64,000 bases of DNA from JAIBJN01 sp963775625 (GTDB lineage: Bacteria > Actinomycetota > Thermoleophilia > Gaiellales > Gaiellaceae): positions 62,001 to 126,000 of the forward strand of contig CAVZJM010000014.1 in assembly GCA_963775625.1 (NCBI GenBank), given 5' to 3'. The notes beneath the pieces were generated by a model, which had not been told where the DNA came from, did not search any database, and saw only the letters and a program-made list of their open reading frames with translations. Shown here piece after piece: positions 14,864-21,904 of this stretch (its first letter is position 1; each line of letters begins with the position of its first letter). Both the position numbers and the translations under genes were made by a program.

Positions 14864-17459
14864 GTGTCCATTCAACGCGGGAGCTCGGCCGTGGGGAACG
14901 CGCGGGACATCGCTCTGCCACCGCTCTTCCGGCGACACGCGCGGCGGCCGCGGCTGACCGCGCTGCTCGACGGAGCGACGGCGCAGTCGATCATGCTGAC
15001 AGCGCCGGCAGGGTACGGAAAGACGACCCTTGCGCGGGAATGGCTGCAGGGTCGCCAGGACATTGCGTGGTACCGGGCGACTCCGGCCTCCGCCGACGTC
15101 GGAGCGTTCTCCGCCGCGCTCGCCGAGGCAATTGCTCCGCTGGTCCCCGGCGCCGGCGAGCGGGTGCGGCAGCGCCTGCGGGTCGGGGACGCCACGGAGC
15201 GGCTCGCGCGCCCGCTCGCCGAGCTCCTGGCGGAGGACGTCGAGGCCTGGCCGGCCGGCGGCATCGTCGTCCTCGACGACTACCACTTTCTGGCCGAGTC
15301 GGCGCCGGTCGAGGACTTCCTCGATTGGCTCCTGACCCTGGCTCCGATGCGCGTGCTCGTCACGACACGTCGCCGGCCGCGCTGGGCCACGGCTCGCCGC
15401 TTCCTCTACGGCGAGGCCTTCGAGATCGGCCGCGACCAGCTCGCGATGACCGACGAGGAGGCGACGCGCGTGCTCGCGGGCCGCTCGACCGAGGCGGTGC
15501 GCGCACTCGTTCGCCAGGCCGAGGGCTGGCCCGCCGTCATCGGCCTCGCCGCTCTGTCGGCCGATGTCGCCTTCCCGGAGGAGCGTGCCTCCGAGTCCCT
15601 GTACCGCTACTTCGCCGAAGAGGTCCTCCGGGCGGAGCCGCCCGAGGTTCAGCTTCTGATGCTGACGGCCGCTGTGCCCTCGGCCATCACCGTTCGCCTG
15701 GCCGAGGACGTGCTCGGGCTCGAAGATGCAGAGCCTCTGCTCGTGAGGCTGCGCGACGAGGATCTCCTGCACGAGATCCCCGGTGGCGAGCTTGTCTTCC
15801 ACCCGCTCATCCACGACTTCCTTCGCCGTCGCTTCGAGGAGGGCGACCCTGTAGGGCTCGCCTCTCAGAGGCGCAAGGTCGTCGACGACGCGAGGCAGCA
15901 CGCCCGCTGGGAAGAGGCGTTCGACCTCTCCTTGGCCGCAGGCCACCAGGACGAGGCGGCCGAGATCGTCGGCTGCGCCGCCCGGAGCCTGCTCGCACGT
16001 GGCCAGGGAGAGACCGTGGAGAAATGGCTCAGTGCCTGCGGCGCCGCCGGGGTGACGGTGCCCGGAGCGGCCCTTGCCCGCGCGGAGCTCTTCATTCGCA
16101 GCGGCGAGATGTCAGCGGCCGCAACCCTCGCCGGCGACACAGTCGGACGGCTCACAGAGGGTCACCCGGACTACGCCTGGGCGTGTAACGCCAGCGGCCG
16201 AGCCCTTCACTTCACGTCTCAAGAAGAAGCAGCGTTTGAGAGCTTCCAGCGCGCTCGAGGCGCAGCCAGCAGCGACGAGGACCTCAAGGAAGCTCTCTGG
16301 GGGCAACTCCTGGCGATCACCGAGCTAGATCCGAAGCAGATGCCGGGCTACCTTGACGAGTTGGAACAGCGGTACTCGGACGACCTCGACGTCCGCCTCC
16401 GGCTTGCGGTTGGACGCTATGGGACGGCAGAGCAGACCGCATCCGTCGCAGGCGAGTGGAATCGATTTGCTGTTCTCCTTGATTCCCTTGAATACTCCAA
16501 TGACCCGCTAGCTTCCACGAGCTTTCCTCGCGATGGCCTCCGCCGCCGCGCGGTTGGATGCTAACTACACGCTAAGTCGGGATCTGGCAGAAAGAGCTGC
16601 TCAGATGTGCCGCGAGCTTCGGTTTGATCTTGGACTAGGTGCTTCACTGCTCCACCGAGCTGCCGCCGAACTCGGCCTGCGAGCCTTTGGTCAAGCCCAG
16701 CGAAGCCTCGCCGGGTTCGGGCGGACGTCGATCTCTGGGGAGGATCCGTTTTATCGAGTCGGAGAGCCTGACCCTGAAGGCTCGGCTTCGGGCGTACCGG
16801 GTCGTCTTGAGGATGCGCTCACCACTCATGAGGAGCTTGTTGGGATTCAAGCGCCGCCAAGGGCACTCGGAAGCCATCTGGCTGCCCATTCCATCCTCGT
16901 GGCCGCGAGCGGAGACGTCGGGTGCGCGCGTCAGACGGCGGATCATGCACGTCGGAATGGTTCGAGCATCGAGATGATCCACCTCGCTGACCTAGGGTGC
17001 GCCATTGCAGAGGATGTCGACGGAGACTCGGAGAGGTTCCGAGCCAGGGCTGCGGAGATTGTGGTTGAGTGCAGCCGAGCGTCGTACCTCGACGGGCTTG
17101 TGTTCGCTTACCGGGTATATCCGGGTCTACTTCAGGCCGCCTCGACCGAGCCGGAGGCGGCTCGCATTCTGGCAAGGCTCCTTGCAAGGAGTCGCGATCA
17201 CGAACTCGCCCGGTCAGTTGGAATCGACGTCCGCATCGAGGGCACCACTCACCCCTCCGGAGGTCTGACTAATCGAGAGCGAGAAGTGCTAGGGCTTCTC
17301 TCCCAGGGAATGACGAACGCTGAGATAGCAACGCGCCTGTTCATCACCCAAAGTACCGCGAAGGTACACGTGCGACACATCTTTGAGAAGCTCGGCGTCC
17401 GCACACGACTCCAGGCTGCCCTCAAAGCTCCCGACATTCTTGAACCTGAGGACAGCTAG
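14864..17459 (+). pseudogene. large ATP-binding LuxR-family (LAL/MalT-like) regulator with three frameshifts
   Basis: Starting at GTG 14864, the N-terminal part is a STAND/LAL ATPase. Walker A is LTAPAGYGKTTLAREWLQ and Walker B is GGIVVLDDYHFL. ALVRQAEGWPAVIGLAALSA and VFHPLIHDFLRRRFEE are typical of MalT-like proteins, and TPR-like helices follow. The C-terminus carries a complete LuxR HTH: LTNREREVLGLLSQGMTNAE, IATRLFITQSTAKVHVRHIF. The frame is lost near 16526 (one extra C restores SFLAMASAAARL). It shifts again near 16761 and back near 16800; between them the neighbouring frame reads ESLTLKARLRAYR. The repaired protein is about 865 residues, as expected. GC falls in the 3' third. It is either a decaying gene or affected by indel errors. 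Confidence 0.75.
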
Positions 17460-17465
17460 GCGACG

Positions 17466-18847
17466 CTAGCGACAGGCATTGGCTGCTGTCGCTGAGCCTC
17501 GACGGTGAAAGTCGGAACGAGCGCCGGAGAGATAAGTCTCGCAGGCACCGGCGAGGATCGCCTCGAAGGCCGCGACAACTGTCGTATCGAACTGGGTCCC
17601 TGATGCCTGGGCAAGACGAAAGCGGGCAACTCGACTTGGCATCGCGTCGCGGTATGGCCGACCCGACGTCATGGCGTTGTAAGCATCTGCCACAGCGATG
17701 ATTCGAGACACGAGCGGGATCTCGTCGGACCGCGCAAGCGATCCGGGTAGCCGTTGCCATCCATGCGCTCATGGTGATGTCGCACCACTCGGGCGATCTC
17801 GGCATAATCGTCAACCCTCGCAAGGATCCGCTCACCAATTGCGGAATGCTCCTCCATGCGACGGCGCTCCTCGAGCGTTAGTGCACCGGGTTTTTCGAGG
17901 AGACCGGCCGGAAGTCCGACCTTCCCGATGTCATGAACAAGCCCGCAAAGATGAGCCAACTGCTGCTCATCCTCCGACAGACCAAGTCGCGACGGCAATA
18001 TCTCGCGCGTAGACGGCCACAGCCGCGGAGTGACCGGCCGTGTACTGATCCCGCGCGTCCAAGCGCCGCGATTAGGGCCGTCGCAAATGACAGACTGGCC
18101 CGCTCGAGGCGGTCGTTGGCGACCTGGAGCTGCTCAGTCGTGTCCTGCTGCTGGCGATATAGGCCGTGCAGTCGATGAGCGGCAATGGCGGGCGCGAGAA
18201 AGAGAACCAGGCTCCAGGCCGAGACCTGCTCGTATGCGTAAACAAGCAGGAGAATCACAGGAACGTAAAGCGGCACAGCGCCTATAAGGATCGGCTTCAA
18301 GAGCCTGAGGAAACCAGCGTAGTCACCGCTCTTTCTGACTGCAACGACACACGCGGCGAGTGCGCCATCAACGGCCTCAAGGACAACCACTGCGACCAAC
18401 ACAGCACCGAAAAGCCGTGCAGACGAGATCTCAGCGAAGACCGTGAAGGCAGCGAGGCCAGCCAGACCTGCGGCCAGGGCCCTACTGCATGTCCAGATCA
18501 GCCAGCGCATGTAGGGACGCTCGAAGGTAACGGCGAGGCCCAAGGCTCCGATGGCCATGGCTGTGAGAGGGACCGAACGCCACGGCAGCAAAGACGACAG
18601 GCAGAACGGACACCGTGATCTCAAGGTTCGCGCTCATGCGAACAGGCTGGCGCTCGGCGAGCATTGAAAAGACTCCGAGAGCGAGAATCGCCCAAAGTGG
18701 CCCGACTGGCGTTCCCATGAGCACGAGCGCGAGAGCGAGCCCGACCGTCAAACAGAGAAGGCCGACGCCGTAAACGTTGACCGGCTGAACGGTTCTACCG
18801 AATGCGTTGCCCCGCGCTGGGGCTGGATTCTGAACAAAGCTAGTCAA
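17466..18847 (-). pseudogene. membrane HD-GYP phosphodiesterase (c-di-GMP type) broken by four frameshifts
   Basis: Read leftward from TTG 18847, fragments join into one protein of about 460 residues. A hydrophobic N-terminal region comes first (GVGLLCLTVGLALALVLMG, later LTAMAIGALGLAVTFERP and PLYVPVILLLVYAYEQVSAW). A short coiled-coil linker follows, then an HD-GYP domain: ALDARDQYTAGHSAAVAVYA, HLCGLVHDIGKVGLPAGLLE (HD with G-K-V-G), RVVRHHHERMDGNGYPDRL (the H-H-E-x-x-D-G-x-G-Y-P signature) and IIAVADAYNAMTSGRPYR. Shifts lie near 18570, 18060, 17995 and 17733; each is one base and each repair restores family sequence. It should hydrolyse cyclic di-GMP. Catalytic residues are intact after repair, arguing for sequence errors or very recent decay. 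Confidence 0.75.
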
Positions 18848-18854
18848 AGCTCTT

Positions 18855-18880
18855 GCTTATCACCCAAAAGGGGGATAAGC
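18855..18880. promoter_or_regulatory. inverted repeat / hairpin between HD-GYP gene and small peptide gene
   Basis: GCTTATCACCC (18855-18865) and GGGGGATAAGC (18870-18880) pair over 11 positions with one mismatch and an AAAA loop. It lies 8 bases upstream of the leftward HD-GYP start and 40 bases upstream of the rightward 28-residue peptide. It could be an operator shared by divergent transcripts or an RNA hairpin in either leader. Confidence 0.5.
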
Positions 18881-18919
18881 TCCCTCAAGCCGTTGTCCCC
18901 GTCAGGGAGAGGAGTCTCC

Positions 18920-19006
18920 ATGCTGCATTGGCAAAGCCGCCTGCTGGCTGTTCTCGCCTCGCTCGCATCGATCGCCGCACTTGCCGGCACTTCTAGAGGC
19001 TGGTAG
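18920..19006 (+). CDS. 28-residue hydrophobic peptide
   Basis: ATG 18920 to TAG 19006 encodes MLHWQSRLLAVLASLASIAA followed by LAGTSRGW. It has a single hydrophobic segment flanked by a basic N-terminus and a short C-terminal tail, as in small membrane peptides or type I toxin-like proteins. A purine-rich GGGAGAGGAG lies about 5 bases upstream and would be a good ribosome-binding site. It is too short for statistical support; the evidence is the RBS, the clean membrane segment and flanking hairpins at 18855 and 19046. A different reading of the same stretch on the other strand (18844..19047, 67 codons) lacks any such features. Confidence 0.45.
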   Translation: MLHWQSRLLAVLASLASIAALAGTSRGW

Positions 19007-19045
19007 CAAACCTCCCGAATTCTTAGTTTTTCCACAGCAAGCGAC

Positions 19046-19063
19046 ATCCCTCCGATGAGGGAT
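19046..19063. terminator. small hairpin after the peptide gene
   Basis: ATCCCTC (19046-19052) and GAGGGAT (19057-19063) form a perfect 7-bp stem with a 4-base CGAT loop, followed by TTGT. It lies 40 bases beyond the 28-residue peptide stop and could terminate that transcript. Confidence 0.4.
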
Positions 19064-19093
19064 TTGTCAACAGGGCTGTGGAAGCTGTGGAAG

Positions 19094-19126
19094 GCCCGGG
19101 CTACTTCACCGACGAAGAGCCCGGGC
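19094..19126. terminator. terminator hairpin downstream of the leftward LuxR gene
   Basis: GCCCGGGCT (19094-19102) and AGCCCGGGC (19118-19126) form a perfect 9-bp stem with a 15-base loop, followed by TTTCC on the plus strand. It lies 22 bases beyond the stop of the leftward LuxR gene at 19149 and could act in both directions. Confidence 0.65.
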
Positions 19127-19148
19127 TTTCCGGCGTTCTAAGACTGGG

Positions 19149-19538
19149 CTAGGAGATCAGGCCGCGGCGGAAGCCGATGGCCACCGCATGCGCTCTGGAG
19201 CGGGCCTGGAGCTTGGCCAGCAGGTGGCGGACGTGCGACTTGACCGTCTCCTCGGAGAGGAAGAGCCGCTGGCCGATTTCCCTGTTGACCAGGCCGTCCG
19301 AGATCAGTTGCAGAACCTCGATCTCGCGCATGGTCGGCTCCTGCTCGAGCTCGCGAAGGGGCGGGCTGATCGGGATCACGTCGGCGCTCGGATTGCGGCC
19401 GTTGCGCCGCGCGGCCACCTCGTCGAAGCGACGTGAGTGGTCCAGGTATCTGCTCAGGATGTTCTTGCGCTCAGCAGCGTCCACGCAGCCGTGATCGGCA
19501 CCCCCAACTGTGGACAACACCCCAAAACGAGGGAGCAA
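19149..19538 (-). CDS. LuxR-family DNA-binding regulator, 129 residues
   Basis: The C-terminal 65 residues are a complete GerE helix-turn-helix: PTMREIEVLQLISDGLVNRE, IGQRLFLSEETVKSHVRHLL, AKLQARSRAHAVAIGFRRG. The 60-residue N-terminal part (RYLDHSRRFDEVAARRNGRN) has no receiver domain and does not match a sensor I know. Starts other than the ATG at 19538 are possible, including a GTG a few codons inside (GTG-TTG-TCC). It is probably a transcription factor working without phosphorylation, or one that pairs with a separate partner. A terminator hairpin follows. The next gene upstream (TMEM175-like) is transcribed in the same direction with 16 bases between. Confidence 0.82.
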   Translation of the reverse strand: MLPRFGVLSTVGGADHGCVDAAERKNILSRYLDHSRRFDEVAARRNGRNPSADVIPISPPLRELEQEPTMREIEVLQLISDGLVNREIGQRLFLSEETVKSHVRHLLAKLQARSRAHAVAIGFRRGLIS

Positions 19539-19554
19539 GCCGTTCGACGGCGTT

Positions 19555-20181
19555 TCACGCTACGCGGCGGAGACGGCGGCGCACGAGCCGGGGAGGAAGC
19601 GCGATAGTGGCCGCCGCAACGGCGAGGAGCCCGAACGCGGCGAGCTGCGGGGCGAAGACCGCAAACACGAGCAGGAAAACGTAGAAGCCCAGGCTGGGCT
19701 CGGCCAGCGCGACCACCGTCCGAACGTCCGACGAGGTGACGCCGTCGACGCGAAGGCCTTCCCGGGCGGCGACGTATCGGCCCAGGGCCGAGACGATCGC
19801 AGAGATGGCGAGCAGCGTCGCTCCATAGAAGAGAACGGCTACCCGCTCGGCGCTCGTGCTCGAGATCGCCTCAGCCACCAGCTTCGTGGGAAACGGCAGG
19901 AACGAGACCGCGAGCAGAAGGACGAGGTTCATGCGAATGACCCATAAGTCCGCGTACCGCATCCGCCTGAGGATGCCGTGGTGGACGAGCCAGACACCGC
20001 CGATGGTCAGGAAGCTGGTGAGGTAGGCGAGGTACGAGGGCCACTGATCGAGAATCCCGGCCAGGAGATCGTCGAACTCGTCGGCCGGGACGGAGAGCTC
20101 CAGCACGAGAAGGGTGATCGCAATCGCGAACACGCCGTCGCTGAAGGCCTCCAGCCGCGCCGTGCCGAAGTGGTCTCCCAT
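19555..20181 (-). CDS. TMEM175-family (DUF1211) potassium-channel-like membrane protein
   Basis: This 208-residue protein has six hydrophobic segments. The first helix carries the family fingerprint RLEAFSDGVFAIAITLLVLE (R-x-x-x-F-S-D-G-V-F-A-I-A-I-T-L-L), which lines the pore in bacterial TMEM175 proteins. The rest (YLTSFLTIGGVWLVHHGIL, MNLVLLLAVSFLPFPTKL) matches the half-channel layout, which assembles as a tetramer in bacteria. It should conduct K+ or a similar monovalent cation across the inner membrane. The C-terminus is basic (PPRLVRRRLRRVA). It is probably cotranscribed with the downstream LuxR gene, since 16 bases separate them. Confidence 0.88.
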   Translation of the reverse strand: MGDHFGTARLEAFSDGVFAIAITLLVLELSVPADEFDDLLAGILDQWPSYLAYLTSFLTIGGVWLVHHGILRRMRYADLWVIRMNLVLLLAVSFLPFPTKLVAEAISSTSAERVAVLFYGATLLAISAIVSALGRYVAAREGLRVDGVTSSDVRTVVALAEPSLGFYVFLLVFAVFAPQLAAFGLLAVAAATIALPPRLVRRRLRRVA

Positions 20182-20220
20182 TTCCGCAGGAGTTCGGGCC
20201 GTATGTCGCCAGTCCTGTCG

Positions 20221-20535
20221 CTAGACGACCGGCGGCTCGTAGACGGCAGGAGCCGGCGGTGCCTCGAGGATCGGCTCGACCTCGTGAGCCAGGATGGGCG
20301 CCGGCCCTGATCTCTTCCGCCCAGTGGCACGAGACCCAGTGGCCCTTTCGAGCTTCCGCAGCGCCGATTCCTCGTCCCTGCAGCGGCTCGCCTTGACGAA
20401 GGGGCAGCGCTTGTGGAAGCGGCAGGCCGGAGGCGGATAGGCCGAATCTACGCGGGAACCCCTCTTTTGACCAGGGTCAACCTCCCCGGTGAACCAACCG
20501 CCGGGGGATGGATGAACAGGCGCCGGGCATCGCAT
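20221..20535 (-). pseudogene. orphan C-terminal tail of an OppD/DppD-type ABC ATPase
   Basis: The translated tail PPPACRFHKRCPFVKASRCR-DEESAL matches the oligopeptide/dipeptide ABC transporter C-terminal domain (G-C-x-F-x-x-R-C-P-x-x-x-x-x-C-x-x-x-x-P-x-L) that follows the ATPase domain in OppD, OppF and DppD. No Walker A, signature or Walker B motif lies upstream; the sigma-factor gene occupies that space. The remaining 45 residues after the motif are low-complexity Pro/Ala rich. It is either a gene remnant or a small Cys-motif protein starting at ATG 20535 (104 residues). The preceding 150 bases are highly structured and non-coding. Confidence 0.5.
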
Positions 20536-20686
20536 ACTCGAGGAAGCGACTTGTTCGGCCGGCCCCGATGCGGCGGGGGCACCTGGCCGACAAAGCCGGG
20601 GTGGGGACCCCATGCGGTGGGTTCCCGCCCCGCCGCGCGTCCGAGTGCAGCGCACGACCGCGGTCGCGGAGTGCCCTCCGTTAGGA

Positions 20687-21736
20687 CTAAGCAGCGACCG
20701 AGGCGAGCTCGCGGAGAGCCGCGAGGCGCTGGAGCGCCTGGCCCTCGAGCTGGCGGACGCGCTCGCGCGTGAGCCCCAGCTCGGCGCCGATCGCCTCGAG
20801 CGTCCACGGATCGCCCTCGAAGCCGAAGCGCAGCTCGAGGATGCGCCGCTCGCGCTCGGGAAGAGCGTTGAGCGCCTTGCGAACGCCCTGCTTGCGCAGC
20901 GACTCCTCCGCCTCGTCGAACGGATCCGCGGCCTCGCGGTCGGCGAAGAGATCGCCCAGCTCCCCCTCGTCGTCGGAGCCGACGCTCTGGTTCAGCGAGA
21001 CGGACGCCTGCGCGGCCGAGAGCGCCTCGTCGACGTGCTGGACCGGCAGGCCGGTGGCCTCGGCCAGCTCCTCGCGGGTGGCGTCGCGGCCCAGCTCGAC
21101 CTCGAGCCGGCGGGCCGCGCGGCCGAGCTTCTGCTGCCGCTCGACGACGTGGACGGGAACGCGGATGGTGCGTGCGTTGTTGGCGACGGCGCGCTGCACC
21201 GACTGGCGGATCCACCAGGTCGCGTAGGTCGAGAACTTGAAGCCACGGCGCCAGTCGAACTTCTCGACGGCGCGGTTGAGGCCGAGCGTGCCCTCCTGGA
21301 TCAGGTCGAGGAAGGGGACGCCGAGGCCCCGATAGCCCTTGGCGATCGAGACGACGAGGCGCAGGTTGGACTCGATCATGCGCCGCTTGGCGAGCAGGTC
21401 GCCCTTCTCGAGGCGCTTGGCGAGCGCGACTTCCTCTGCCGCGGTGAGAAGCTTGTGCCGGCCGACGTCGGCCAGGAAGAGCTGCAGGCTGTCGCCCGCG
21501 CCATGAGCCGCGGTCTCGGCGACGACGGGAGCGGCCTCCTCCGCGGGAGCACCGATCTCGACGCCGATGGTCTCGAGCTCGTGCGTCACCTCGGCCATCT
21601 CCTCGTCACCGAGGTCGAGCTCGAGCGCGAGCGCCTCGAGCTCGGCGGGCTCCACGTACCCACGCTCCTCTGCGCTCTCGAGGAGGTGGCGGCCCGCCTG
21701 GGTGTCAAGCGCTTCGTGCACGGAGTTCTGGCTCAC
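20687..21736 (-). CDS. principal-type (SigA/RpoD, group 1 or 2) RNA polymerase sigma-70 factor
   Basis: This 349-residue protein has a short variable N-terminus with an Ala/Glu-rich linker. Region 1.2 is SLQLFLADVGRHKLLTAAEE. Region 2 is NLRLVVSIAKGYRGLGVPFL, DLIQEGTLGLNRAVEKFD, FKFSTYATWWIRQSVQRAVA. Region 3 runs through TREELAEATGLPVQHVDEAL. Region 4 is ALNALPERERRILELRFGFE, with the HTH TLEAIGAELGLTRERVRQLE. All core-binding, -10 and -35 recognition elements are intact. The absence of a large region 1.1 and the 349-residue size fit an actinobacterial HrdB-like factor or a close group 2 paralogue. An inverted repeat lies 115 bases upstream (21851..21865). Confidence 0.92.
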   Translation of the reverse strand: MSQNSVHEALDTQAGRHLLESAEERGYVEPAELEALALELDLGDEEMAEVTHELETIGVEIGAPAEEAAPVVAETAAHGAGDSLQLFLADVGRHKLLTAAEEVALAKRLEKGDLLAKRRMIESNLRLVVSIAKGYRGLGVPFLDLIQEGTLGLNRAVEKFDWRRGFKFSTYATWWIRQSVQRAVANNARTIRVPVHVVERQQKLGRAARRLEVELGRDATREELAEATGLPVQHVDEALSAAQASVSLNQSVGSDDEGELGDLFADREAADPFDEAEESLRKQGVRKALNALPERERRILELRFGFEGDPWTLEAIGAELGLTRERVRQLEGQALQRLAALRELASVAA

Positions 21737-21850
21737 GTCGTCTCTCTACGTCCTTTCGCCAAAAAACGGCAGGTTGGATTGCGGCTCACCCTAAGGAACG
21801 TTCTCACTCTATGACGCATTCCCTTGCCGTCCTACCCGCGGAAGGATGGC

Positions 21851-21865
21851 TTAACCATGGGTTAA
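21851..21865. promoter_or_regulatory. inverted repeat TTAACC-ATG-GGTTAA upstream of the sigma gene
   Basis: Perfect 6-bp arms with a 3-base spacer lie in the gap between the topoisomerase stop and the sigma-factor start, the only AT-rich palindrome there. A further half-site GGTTAA occurs at 21902. It resembles an operator for a dimeric regulator of the sigma gene, but the protein is unknown. Confidence 0.5.
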
Positions 21866-21904
21866 CGCGCAAGGCCTGCCCCGGTGGTGCCGGGTGTTGC
21901 CTGG

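Noticed and set aside
18844..19047. A 67-codon leftward frame over the small-peptide locus
   Set aside because: No ribosome-binding site or protein character; the 28-residue peptide on the other strand is better supported.
19028..19517. DnaA-box-like words (TTTTCCACA near 19028, TTGTCAACA near 19064, perfect TTGTCCACA reverse strand 19509-19517)
   Set aside because: They are spaced hundreds of bases apart and partly in a coding region, with no dnaA, dnaN, rpmH or AT-rich unwinding region nearby, so this does not look like an origin.
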